From: Alphaproteobacteria bacterium
Lineage (GTDB): Bacteria > Pseudomonadota > Alphaproteobacteria > GCA-2731375
Direction: 5' to 3'
Assembly: GCA_030746295.1 (NCBI GenBank)
Contig: JASLMY010000112.1
Coordinates: 1 to 15,011 of the forward strand
DNA: 15,011 nucleotides
Positions within the stretch are counted from its first letter, which is position 1. Every line of letters starts with the position of its first letter. Below, one piece after another: positions 1 to 7,282 of the stretch. The position numbers and the translations under genes are program-made. Under the pieces are notes generated by a model, which saw nothing but the letters and a program-made list of their open reading frames with translations, made no database searches and was not told the origin of the DNA.

Positions 1-108
1 CGAACGAAGAGAGCGTGGCAATCCAGGGGACTTCGATGGCGCGCGTAGATTTCGAGGTTCTTCACGTCGCCCCTGGATCACGTCGGGGCTACGCCCCTCG
101 TGATGACG
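1..108. repeat. MITE/REP-like inverted repeat, left end may lie outside window
   Basis: The segment contains GCAATCCAGGGG near 19-30 and CCCCTGGATCACG near 70-82, and ends in CTCGTGATGACG. Positions 77-104 form a hairpin, with ATCACG pairing CGTGAT and GGGGC pairing GCCCC. The second half aligns by eye with the second half of the repeat at 12545-12628 (CTGGATCG, GTCGGCTACGCC, CTCGCGATGACG). This supports one dispersed family of short inverted repeats, a type common between genes in GC-rich proteobacteria. The outer left end is not visible. No gene was found in 109-227. Confidence 0.45.
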
Positions 109-227
109 CCGCGAAAGGCCGAGAAGCCGGTTCATAAGCTCCCTGGTATAAGTGTGAATTCTTCACAAACGATCAGTTAGCTATTCATAGTCGTAGTTTG
201 ACTCATCGAAACCGAGCAAAGATCTGG

Positions 228-1094
228 CTAACGGCGCGACCGAACGCCCATGGCTGTGAGAAGGTCGAGATCGTCCAAGATCAAATCATCACTAATATAC
301 ATCAGCTCAGCTGTCTTAACGACCCAATAGAGCACGAACGCCGTGAGGCCAACGGTTTCTATGCTGAATATAAGCGTCGGCTCTAGTCTTTCAATAAATG
401 CACTCGCCCCAAAAAGCCCCAATGGAAGAAGGAACATCAGAGCACCCGCGCCTTGATAAAAGTTCTTAAGAAACGCCTCTACCCGAGGTTTGCCTAGCTT
501 GTGCAAGGTAGCAGAAGAAGTAAAGATGGCCACAAAGGCTGCACTGAGGAAAAAGATCAATGCAGATAAGCCATGCAACGATATCACCAACTTCTCAAAG
601 CCAGGCACATGAACATGTACTCCAGTACTGCAATTCGCATACTCTTGCTTCCCCGTCACAGAATTCTGGCCAATCATCACTTCTTCGTCTTTAACGAAAT
701 TGTGCCCATGATCTTTCGCATACGACTCTAAGACTTGGCCCTTCTCGCAAGAATCTATAACGCCTTTAACATCGGCGTCATAAAGATTCATCGGGAACAT
801 CGCAACACATATCGCAAAGAAGCCGCCAATGTTGAGTCCAATATTCTCTTTCTTACTGTAGCCCTTGTAGAGTATGAAAAAGATCCCAATAGCCCATAAT
901 ACTCCGACGAATACATCACGAGTGACAGGCGAATGATGATAGTATGCACTCCAAGAATTACCAACTCCCTCGACTCCGTAGATCCATCCCAGAACGATTA
1001 AGAGGGTTGGAAATGATATAGCCAATCCGGCTATTCCCAGCCGAAGTGTTCTATATGTTTGAAAAATATGGCGATCGATTTCTACTGGTGGCAA
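228..1094 (-). CDS. Hypothetical six-helix membrane protein
   Basis: This 288-residue integral membrane protein has unknown function. Hydrophobic segments lie at about residues 18-41, 61-78, 85-104, 168-192, 213-234 and 238-260. A soluble loop at about 105-167 carries two cysteines (C116, C155) that could form a disulfide if the loop is outside the cytoplasm. The stretch SAYYHHSP...RDVFVGVL, followed by YKGY, resembles a family of uncharacterised bacterial membrane proteins with SAYY...RDVFVG motifs; this is recalled, not searched. The start is a TTG, chosen because GGAGG lies nine bases upstream. Codon use is clearly more AT-rich than in the genes to the right, which suggests transfer. It is the only gene of its island, and a diverged repeat also found near 10490-10636 lies just upstream of it. 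Confidence 0.75.
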   Translation of the reverse strand: MPPVEIDRHIFQTYRTLRLGIAGLAISFPTLLIVLGWIYGVEGVGNSWSAYYHHSPVTRDVFVGVLWAIGIFFILYKGYSKKENIGLNIGGFFAICVAMFPMNLYDADVKGVIDSCEKGQVLESYAKDHGHNFVKDEEVMIGQNSVTGKQEYANCSTGVHVHVPGFEKLVISLHGLSALIFFLSAAFVAIFTSSATLHKLGKPRVEAFLKNFYQGAGALMFLLPLGLFGASAFIERLEPTLIFSIETVGLTAFVLYWVVKTAELMYISDDLILDDLDLLTAMGVRSRR

Positions 1095-1103
1095 TATTGT
1101 TAT

Positions 1104-1108
1104 CCTCC
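1104..1108 (-). promoter_or_regulatory. Ribosome binding site setting a TTG start
   Basis: On the minus strand a perfect GGAGG lies nine bases before TTG at 1094. It supports that TTG as the start of the six-helix membrane protein, since no ATG is better placed. Confidence 0.6.
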
Positions 1109-1125
1109 GGTCAGAATTGTCTTAT

Positions 1126-1280
1126 CCGACATTCCCCGGATGAGCCCCGGTTCTGACCATCAGTGTAGCCATTCAGGGGCTTGCTGGCAATTTAGAGGTC
1201 GCTGTGTCGCTGTGCATAAGCACGACACCCCGCCTATCTCCGAAACTAGCCCCAACTGCGGTCTCATGGCACTCGATGTC
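1126..1280. repeat. Diverged island repeat, copy A
   Basis: This segment aligns along its length with 10490-10636 in the same orientation. By eye, about 37 of the first 48 positions match, starting CCGACATTCC and including CCATCAG.GTAGCCATT. The similarity continues with small gaps to about 1280. In both copies the repeat ends just upstream of the start of a minus-strand membrane-protein gene (32 bases here, 5 bases in copy B). It does not look coding: read in the frame that parallels copy B it has stop codons. It could be a non-coding mobile-element remnant or a shared leader. The flanking 1281-1430 has no gene I can support. Confidence 0.6.
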
Positions 1281-1430
1281 GTTTCTATCGTCAACAAGAC
1301 ACACCTATCCCGTGGTTTTCGTCTTCACGACGGCGGCATGGATCAGACCGGCACCGGCGGTGGCGCTCGCAGCCAAGCGATGCGCGCCAATATCTGCCCG
1401 AACATCCGTCTCGACATCGCAACCTCCGTC

Positions 1431-1480
1431 CGATTGGGGTCAGACCCCGTTTAAACGATTGGGGTCAGACCCCGTTTAAA
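1431..1480. repeat. Two tandem 25-bp units with GGGGTCAGACCCC palindrome
   Basis: Two identical 25-base units lie head to tail, 1431-1455 and 1456-1480. Each has CGATT, the palindrome GGGGTCAGACCCC, then GTTTAAA. Related ATTGGGGTCAGA sequence occurs on the minus strand near 10661-10685. Motifs of this kind are commonly found as REP sequences, often with RAYT (Y1) transposases, but no RAYT gene is in the window. The unit sits at the right border of the AT-rich island. The following 1481-1612 holds no complete gene. A short open stretch ending TGA at about 1550 could be the tail of a truncated gene. Confidence 0.7.
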
Positions 1481-1612
1481 TGTGACTCCAGTTGAACGGT
1501 TTCGCAGCCGTCGCCCGCGAGACTTGGGTGGCGGCGGTGGCCAACGCCTGAGCCTCGACATCGGCGGCGATGTGTGGAACCGTCTGGGCATGGTCAGGCA
1601 CGGGAGGGAACC

Positions 1613-2401
1613 ATGACGGCGATCCGCAATCCGGCACGCGAGCGATTGGAGGCGGGCGAGCTGGCGCTCGGCATCGGCCTGCGCCAGGCCCGCACGGTCG
1701 ATATCGGCAAGGCGATGAAGACCTGCGGCTTCGACTGGCTCTTCATCGACATGGAGCACAACGCCATGGGCATCGACATCGCGACCCAGATCGCGGTGGC
1801 GGCCCAAGACGCCGGCATCACGCCGGTGGTGCGGGTGCCGGGCTTCCAGCACTTCCACGCGACGCGGGCGCTCGACGGCGGCGCCATGGGCATCGTCGTG
1901 CCGCATGTCGACGACGCCGAGACGGCCCGAAAGATGGTCCAGAACTGCCGCTACCCGCCGATCGGCCACCGCTCGGTCACCGGCACCCTGCCGCAGATCG
2001 ACTTCGCGTCGGCACCTGTGGGCGAGGTCACCAAGGCGATCAACGACACGACGCTATTGGTCATTATGCTGGAGACGCCGACGGCGATCGACAACGTCGA
2101 GGAGATCGCGGCGGTGGAGGGCATCGATGTGCTGTTGATCGGCACCAACGACCTCTGCATGGAGATGGGCATCCCGGGCCAAGTGGGCGACCCCCGGATC
2201 GGCGAGATCTACGACCGGGTCATCGCCGCCTGCCGCGCCAACGGCATCTACCCCGGCCTCGGTGGCGTCTACGACCCGCCACTGATGGAGCGCTACATCG
2301 CCCAGGGCATGCGCTTCGTGCTGGCGGGAAGCGATCTCTCGCTGTTGATGGGGGCGGCCCGCCAGCGGGCCTCGTCGCTGCGCGAGATCCCGACCGGCTG
2401 A
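1613..2401 (+). CDS. HpcH/HpaI aldolase family protein
   Basis: This 262-residue protein is predicted to be a class II, divalent-metal-dependent pyruvate aldolase. The family reversibly joins pyruvate to aldehydes, as in 4-hydroxy-2-oxo-heptanedioate or 2-keto-3-deoxy-rhamnonate cleavage. Family residues are visible: H49 in DMEHNAMG (general base), R74 in RVPG (pyruvate binding), D88 in the ALDGGAMG segment, and metal ligands E154 (MLETPTA) and D180 (GTNDL). They match E. coli HpaI H45, R70, D84, E149 and D175 with a constant offset of four to five. The start is the ATG at 1613 with GGGAGGG four bases upstream. An in-frame ATG at 1574 lacks such a site. It is probably co-transcribed with the D-aminoacylase gene ten bases downstream. 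The actual substrate cannot be read from the sequence. Confidence 0.9.
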   Translation: MTAIRNPARERLEAGELALGIGLRQARTVDIGKAMKTCGFDWLFIDMEHNAMGIDIATQIAVAAQDAGITPVVRVPGFQHFHATRALDGGAMGIVVPHVDDAETARKMVQNCRYPPIGHRSVTGTLPQIDFASAPVGEVTKAINDTTLLVIMLETPTAIDNVEEIAAVEGIDVLLIGTNDLCMEMGIPGQVGDPRIGEIYDRVIAACRANGIYPGLGGVYDPPLMERYIAQGMRFVLAGSDLSLLMGAARQRASSLREIPTG

Positions 2402-2411
2402 GGGTCAAAGG

Positions 2412-3896
2412 ATGAGCGATGCGAGGGCGCCGTCGAGCGCCGACCTCGTCGTCCGCGGCGCGCTCGTCTTCGACGGCAGCGGTGCCGAGGGCGTCACCGC
2501 CGACGTCGCGGTGACGGACGACCGGATCGCCGCCGTCGGCGACCTCGGCGCGACAAGGGCCGAGGTCGAAATCGCGGCCGAAGGCAAGGCCCTGGCGCCC
2601 GGCTTCATCGACGTCCACACCCATGACGACCGCGTCCTCATCACGCATCCGGAGATGGCACCGAAGGTGAGCCAAGGTGTGACCACCGTGGTCGCCGGCA
2701 ACTGCGGCATCAGCCTGGCGCCGCTGACACGCCCCGGCCTGCCGCCGCCGCCCTTCGATCTCCTGGCCGACCGGCCCGAGCTCTGCTTCGCCTCCATGGC
2801 CGACTACCTGGAGCACTTGGACGAGACGCCGGCGGCGACCAACGCGGCCGCCCTGGTGGGCCATTCGGTACTGCGCTACGACGCCATGGACGACCTCGGC
2901 CGGGCGGCGACGGACGCCGAGGTGGCGGCCATGCAAGGGCTGCTGGCAGAAAGCCTGGAGGCCGGCGCCATCGGCCTCTCCACTGGCATGTTCTATCCGC
3001 CGGCGCAGGCCGCCAGCACCGAGGAAGTCGCCGGCGTCGCCGAAGCGTTGGGGCCCGCGAACGGCATCTACACCGCGCACATCCGCAACGAGGCCGAGGC
3101 AGTGACCGAGGCGATCGAGGAGGCGGCGGCGATCGGCCGCCATGCCGGCGCGCAGGTGGTGATCTCGCACCACAAGTGCATGGGCGGGGCCAATTTCGGC
3201 CGCAGCGTCGAGACCCTGGCGCTGATCGACCGCCTGGGCCGGGACCAGCGCTTGAGCCTCGACCTCTATCCCTACGTCGCCGGCTCCTCGGTCCTGCTCG
3301 ACGACCTGGTGGCGTTGGCGGACCGGACGCTCATCACCTGGTCCAGGGTCCGGCCTGAGCTGGCCGGGCGCTACCTCGACTAAATCGCGTCCGAATTGGG
3401 CCTCGATGAGGCCGCGGCGGCCGAGGCCTTGCAGCCCGCGGGTGCCGTCTACTTCATGATGGCCGAAGAGGACGTGCGCCGCATCATGGCCTATCCCAGG
3501 ACCATGATCGGCTCCGACGGCCTGCCCTCCGATGCGCACCCGCATCCGCGCCTGTGGGGCACCTTCCCGCGCGTCCTCGGCCACTACGCGCGCGAGGAAG
3601 GGGTCTTGTCGCTGGCCGACGCGGTCTACCGGATGACCGGCCTCTCGGCCACCGAGTTCGGCCTTAGCCACCGCGGCTTCGTCCGCGCCGGCCATTTCGC
3701 CGACCTGGTGCTGTTCGACCCCGCGACCGTGATCGACAGCGCCACCTTCGATGCCCCGATGACGCCGGCGGCGGGGATCGAGGCCGTCTGGGTCAACGGC
3801 GAGGCGGTCTGGCGGGACGGTCGGGCCACCGGCGCCCGCCCCGGCCGCCCGCTGCGCCTGCAAGAGAGCGCCCGCGGCGGAGAAAATCGTGTCTGA
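2412..3896 (+). pseudogene. N-acyl-D-amino-acid deacylase (D-aminoacylase), interrupted by in-frame TAA
   Basis: This is an amidohydrolase-superfamily enzyme that would hydrolyse N-acyl-D-amino acids to D-amino acids. The zinc-site residues of the D-aminoacylase family are recognisable: H69 and H71 (DVHTHDD), C98 (GNCGIS), H223 (TAHIRNE), H253/H254 (ISHHK) and the catalytic Asp at codon 369 (IGSDGLP). TAA at 3381-3383 (codon 324) interrupts the reading frame. The same frame resumes at once with IASELGLDEA and runs to a normal family C-terminus (HPRLWGTFPRVLG, VFDPATV, VWVNGEAVW, TGARPGR). A GAA-to-TAA change explains it simply. The 323-residue product would lack the catalytic Asp, so it should be inactive unless the stop is read through or is a sequence error. 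The full frame (494 codons plus stop) is of normal family length. Confidence 0.88.
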
Positions 3897-3930
3897 CACG
3901 AATTGAGAAAAAGGTGTCAGACACGAATTA
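3886..3930. repeat. Paired GTGTCTGACAC / GTGTCAGACAC palindromes
   Basis: Two 11-base palindromes, GTGTCTGACAC (about 3889-3899) and GTGTCAGACAC (about 3914-3924), are each followed by GAATT and separated by an A-rich spacer. The first overlaps the last codons of the D-aminoacylase frame, and the second lies just before the GNAT ribosome binding site. They resemble the REP-type GTGTCAGACAC sequences scattered in many proteobacteria, and the TCAGAC core recalls the units at 1431-1480. An RNA from here could also form a weak hairpin between genes. Confidence 0.55.
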
Positions 3931-3950
3931 TTGCGAGGAGATGGCGAGCG

Positions 3951-4442
3951 ATGGCTGAGATCCGCGTCCGGCCGGCGGTGGCGGCGGACGTCGACTGGCT
4001 CGTGGGCCAGGAGGCACGGCCGGAAATGGCCCCCTTCATCGGCCGCTGGCCGGCCGAGGAACACCTTGCCAACCTCGATGATCCCGACAAGCACTACCTG
4101 ATCGCCGAGGACGCGGCCGGCAACCGGCTCGGCTTCGTCATCCTGCTAGGGCTGGAGACGCCGGCGCGGAACGTCGAGCTCGCCCGCATCGCCGTCACCG
4201 AGCCGGGCCGGGGCCTGGGTCGGCCGCTCCTGCGTCAGGTCATCGCCCGGACCTTCGGCGCGCTCGGCGCCACCCGCCTCTGGCTCGACGTCTTCGACGA
4301 CAACGCCCGCGCCATCCGCGCCTACGAGGCGGTCGGCTTTCAGGACACCGGCGAGCGCCGGGCGGACGAGCCTAGGAGCAGCGGCGAGACCGGCACCCTC
4401 GTCTTCATGGCGATCGCGGCCGATTCCGCGCCGGGTGCCTAG
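3951..4442 (+). CDS. GNAT family N-acetyltransferase
   Basis: This 163-residue protein is predicted to transfer an acetyl group from acetyl-CoA to an unknown amine. The acetyl-CoA pyrophosphate loop (motif A) is seen as ARIAVTEPGRGLGRPLL at about residues 78-94. Motif B is RLWLDVFDDNARAIRAYEAVGF at about 109-130. Length is normal for a single GNAT domain. The ATG at 3951 is chosen because GCGAGGAG lies ten bases upstream. The upstream in-frame extension to 3903 runs through the palindromic repeat and is unlikely. Its TAG stop overlaps the TAG stop of the M81 gene on the other strand, sharing the palindrome CTAG at 4439-4442. The substrate is unknown. Confidence 0.88.
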   Translation: MAEIRVRPAVAADVDWLVGQEARPEMAPFIGRWPAEEHLANLDDPDKHYLIAEDAAGNRLGFVILLGLETPARNVELARIAVTEPGRGLGRPLLRQVIARTFGALGATRLWLDVFDDNARAIRAYEAVGFQDTGERRADEPRSSGETGTLVFMAIAADSAPGA

Positions 4443-5602
4443 GGCCAGGTGGCGTCCGGGTCGAGCGGATAGAGCGGCCGCGCCAGCTTGGTGTAGGCGA
4501 AGCGGCCGAGGTCGTTGGCGGCGACGCCCGGCGTGTCGACGTAGATCTCTCCCTTGGCGAAGCGTCGGAAGTGGGCCCGCCAGGCGATCGGCGACTTGAC
4601 GACCAGGATCTTCTTCTCCTCCGGCCGGATGCCGACGACGCGCAGGTGGTCGGCATCGAAGGGCATCGCCCGCTCCGTCGTCAGCATCACCTCGATGCCG
4701 CCGGCATCGACGACGGCGACGCGGCCGAGCCGAACCTTCTGGCCGGTCATGTAGTCGCCCCGGCGGGCGTAGCTGACGTCGTCGAGGAAGCGGACCCGGC
4801 CCCGAAGCCGCACCGGGTCTCCGTGCTTGTCGTCGTTCTTGCCGCCGACCGGGCCGTCGAAGTCGCCGCCGATCCCAATACCGTCGGCGACCGCCAGGGC
4901 CGCTGGGTCGTTCAGGACCACCGCCGCCGAGGTCGCCCCCTGGCGCAGGAGCTCGGCCAGCAGCACCGTGCCGTCGGCGGCCGAGCCGCCGCCGACGTTG
5001 TCCGCCGTATCGGCCAGGACGATCGGCCCCTCTGGTGCCGCCAGGGCGCGCGACACCGCCGCCTCGGCCGAGACCAGATCCGAGCGGAAGGCCCGGCGCC
5101 GCGCCCAGATGAACGCGGCCAGCGCGTCAGCCATCGCCTCGGCCGTCGCGTCCACGTCGGCATAGGCGAGAACGCCCATGCCGAGATGGGCGACGACGGG
5201 GCAGCCGGCCGGCAGCGCTTCGCGAAGCCGCTCCAGATAGACCGCGTCCGCCTCGTCCGCGCCCTCGGCCACCATGGCGCCGTGCAGGACGACGAGGGCG
5301 CCGTCGATGCCGTCCATCGCGCCGACGCGGTCGAGGGTCCGTTCGGTGATCTCGTCGAAGGCCTCGGCCGTCACGGTGCCGCCCGGTACGGCACCGGCGA
5401 AGAGGGCTGGGCGCAACTCGAAATCGCACCCCGCCGCGGCCTCGATCATACCACCGATCTCGGTGTTGGTGCCGGTGTTCTGTTCGAGCAGTTCCTCCCC
5501 CTCGGCGAACTGGTAGGCGTGAAAGGCGCCGATGTCGGTGGGGAGGCTCGAGAACGTATTGGTCTCGTGCCAGACCCCGGTGAGGAGAATGCGAGCGGCC
5601 AT
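4439..5602 (-). CDS. M81 family metallopeptidase (MlrC-like), central region deleted
   Basis: This 387-residue protein belongs to the M81/MlrC family, whose founder acts on linearised microcystin. The N-terminal part (WHETNTFS at 11-18, AVPGGTVTAEAF, LHGAMVAEG) and C-terminal part (LADTADNVGGG at 196-206, VGGKNDD, VVKSPIAWRAHF, RPLYPLDPDATW) are typical. Family members are usually near 490-500 residues. The missing block lies after PVVAHL (residue 140, near base 5183). The expected LDLHANVT and TYPHVD metal-site region is absent, and the sequence jumps in frame to GMGVLAYADVD, which matches a later part of the family. Activity is therefore doubtful. Its ATG overlaps the TGA of the upstream luciferase-like gene (TGATG), so translation is probably coupled. 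It is the last gene of the cluster. Confidence 0.85.
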   Translation of the reverse strand: MAARILLTGVWHETNTFSSLPTDIGAFHAYQFAEGEELLEQNTGTNTEIGGMIEAAAGCDFELRPALFAGAVPGGTVTAEAFDEITERTLDRVGAMDGIDGALVVLHGAMVAEGADEADAVYLERLREALPAGCPVVAHLGMGVLAYADVDATAEAMADALAAFIWARRRAFRSDLVSAEAAVSRALAAPEGPIVLADTADNVGGGSAADGTVLLAELLRQGATSAAVVLNDPAALAVADGIGIGGDFDGPVGGKNDDKHGDPVRLRGRVRFLDDVSYARRGDYMTGQKVRLGRVAVVDAGGIEVMLTTERAMPFDADHLRVVGIRPEEKKILVVKSPIAWRAHFRRFAKGEIYVDTPGVAANDLGRFAYTKLARPLYPLDPDATWP

Positions 5603-6729
5603 CACTGAAACCGCGGCATGACCTTCTCGGCGAAGAGCTCGAGCGAGGCCAATATCCGCTCCGGCGGGCTGATGCCCTGGGGGATCAGCAAGAAGCATTC
5701 GCGGAAGGGGATCATCTTCGCCGCCGCTTCGATCTCGGCCGAAATCGTATCGGGCGAGCCGACGAGCAGCTTCGGCAGGTCCTGCCCGAACTGCGCCGAC
5801 CACTGGCCCCAGAACCACTTCATGTCGGCGACCCATTCTTGCGCCTCGGCGTCGGTGGGCGCGCAGACCATGAGGCCACCCCAGCCGCCCTCTTCTCCCG
5901 CAGCGATGTCGCGGCCATATTCCGAGGCCTCCTCGCGGTAGACCCGCCAGAGGTCTTGGCAGAAGGCCAGCTGGTCGGTCAGCACGATCGGCTTGCCGCC
6001 GTAGCGGGCCCAGAACTTGGCGGTGCGCACGCTGTGGGTGAAGCCGCCGTAAAGCGGCGGGTGCGGATACTGCAACGGCCGGGGCGCGATGCCGATCTCC
6101 CGCACCCGCATCTCGGCGTCGGTGCCCCGGCCGTAGTCGTGGTAGACGGTCTGGGGGTGCGGGTTGACGAAACCCGGCGGCGGGAAGCTCCAGAACTTGC
6201 CCTCGTATGAGAAGGTCTCCTCGCGCAGCGCCGTCAACGCGATGTCGACGAACTCGGCGAAGTACTCGCGGTTCGTCTCGTCGTCGGCGCTGTCCTTGTT
6301 CCAGGGGCCGACGGCGGTGAGGTCGTCCTGGAGCCGGAAGTTGTCGACCCAGCGGGCCTGGTAGCCGCGCACGAAGCCGACCCCGAAGCGGCCGTCCAGC
6401 ATGTGGTCGATGGTGGCGATCTGCTCGGCCGCCTTCAGCGGGTTGTGCGTGGTGGTGACGAAGCCGCAGGTGATGACGCGCAGCCGCTTCGAGTGCCGGC
6501 CCAGCCACATCGCCATCAGCATCGGGTCGTTGGCAATCTCGAAGCCTTCGATCTGCAGGTGGTGCTCGGGATGGCCGAAGCCGGCATACCCGGCCTCGTC
6601 GGCGAAGCGGACATAATCGGCGATCTCGTCCAGCATCCGCCGGTAGAGCGCCGGGTCGCGCCCGGCCATGCCGCGCTCCAGCTCCTCGCGGCGGCCGATG
6701 GTGCAGTAGATGAAGAGGTTGAAGTCCAC
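5602..6729 (-). CDS. LLM class flavin-dependent oxidoreductase
   Basis: This 375-residue protein has the bacterial-luciferase-like TIM-barrel fold. It is expected to use FMNH2 or F420 with O2 or another acceptor to oxidise an unknown substrate. Recognisable parts are DEAGYAGFGHPEHHL (about 44-58), TTTHNPLKAAEQIATIDHML (about 92-111), GRFGVGFVRGY (113-123) and a long C-terminal half including YGGFTHSVRTAKFWARYG. The start is a GTG at 6729, with GGAGG seven bases upstream. An in-frame TTG at 6759 has no such support. It sits between a PNPOx-fold gene (96 bases upstream) and the coupled M81 gene. The PNPOx-like protein might supply or bind reduced flavin for it; this is inference from position only. 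Confidence 0.88.
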   Translation of the reverse strand: MDFNLFIYCTIGRREELERGMAGRDPALYRRMLDEIADYVRFADEAGYAGFGHPEHHLQIEGFEIANDPMLMAMWLGRHSKRLRVITCGFVTTTHNPLKAAEQIATIDHMLDGRFGVGFVRGYQARWVDNFRLQDDLTAVGPWNKDSADDETNREYFAEFVDIALTALREETFSYEGKFWSFPPPGFVNPHPQTVYHDYGRGTDAEMRVREIGIAPRPLQYPHPPLYGGFTHSVRTAKFWARYGGKPIVLTDQLAFCQDLWRVYREEASEYGRDIAAGEEGGWGGLMVCAPTDAEAQEWVADMKWFWGQWSAQFGQDLPKLLVGSPDTISAEIEAAAKMIPFRECFLLIPQGISPPERILASLELFAEKVMPRFQ

Positions 6730-6736
6730 GGTATGG

Positions 6737-6741
6737 CCTCC
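6737..6741 (-). promoter_or_regulatory. Ribosome binding site setting a GTG start
   Basis: Minus-strand GGAGG lies seven bases before GTG at 6729. It decides the start of the luciferase-like gene over the in-frame TTG at 6759. Confidence 0.6.
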
Positions 6742-6825
6742 CGGCGCAGACGCCGCCAATACGCAAGCGATCGCTAGATCATGTCATCGACAGGGTCGAC
6801 TTGGCCCGGCCGCTCCGGTCGGCAA

Positions 6826-7263
6826 TCAGCCCTTGCCGTAGTCCACCGTCAGCCAACGCTCGGGCGTCATATCGATCAGCATGCGGCTGCCGGTGGCGAC
6901 GGCCTCGCGATAGCCCTCGGCGTAGGCGCGGCCGTCTTCCTCGCCGAGATAGCGTTGCGCCAGCGGCAGCAGGTGGTCGTCGGTGGTCGCGGTGCCGATG
7001 GCGGAGATCGGCCCCTCGACGCTCACATACTTGTAGGGCCGGTCCTCGGACTGGACGCAGAGGCTGATGCGCTTCTCGGGCTTCAGCAGGGCGGCCTTCC
7101 GCGAGGCCTTGGGCGTCAGGAAGCGGATCTCGCCGCCGGGCTCGTAGAGGTACCAGATCGGCACCGCCAGCGGCCCCCGACGCTTGTCCGAGAGGGCCAG
7201 GATGGCGACCCGGGGCTCGGCCAGGAAGGGCGCGCGCGCGGCCGGGGGCCTGGCGTGGGACAT
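6826..7263 (-). CDS. Pyridoxamine 5'-phosphate oxidase family (PNPOx-like split-barrel) protein
   Basis: This 145-residue protein has the flavin-binding split beta-barrel of the PNPOx-like/F420-dependent family. Visible family features are AFLAEPRVAILAL-type strand one (about 12-24), GPLAVPIWYLYEPGGEIRFLTPKASRKAALL (about 30-60), RISLCVQSED and YVSVEGPISAI (about 78-88). True PnpO is longer with a distinct C-terminus, so a vitamin B6 role is unlikely. Such proteins commonly use FMN or F420 for oxidoreduction. The ATG at 7263 has GAGGAG seven bases upstream. It follows the DUF35 gene by 19 bases in the same cluster, so it probably works in the same pathway as the luciferase-like enzyme downstream. 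Confidence 0.85.
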   Translation of the reverse strand: MSHARPPAARAPFLAEPRVAILALSDKRRGPLAVPIWYLYEPGGEIRFLTPKASRKAALLKPEKRISLCVQSEDRPYKYVSVEGPISAIGTATTDDHLLPLAQRYLGEEDGRAYAEGYREAVATGSRMLIDMTPERWLTVDYGKG

Positions 7264-7282
7264 GGGGCGTCTCCTCGTCTAT

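Noticed and set aside
153..167. Palindrome TGTGAATTCTTCACA as an operator
   Set aside because: It is a single short palindrome downstream of the 228-1094 gene, with no promoter or target gene. It could be chance in AT-rich DNA.
3381..3383. Recoding of the D-aminoacylase stop as a special amino acid
   Set aside because: The codon is TAA, not TGA or TAG, and the family has no redox residue at this point.
2220..4094. Long 624-codon minus-strand open frame
   Set aside because: It lies opposite the aldolase, D-aminoacylase and GNAT genes. Its composition is Arg/Gly/Ala-rich with no family resemblance, as expected for an antisense frame in GC-rich DNA.
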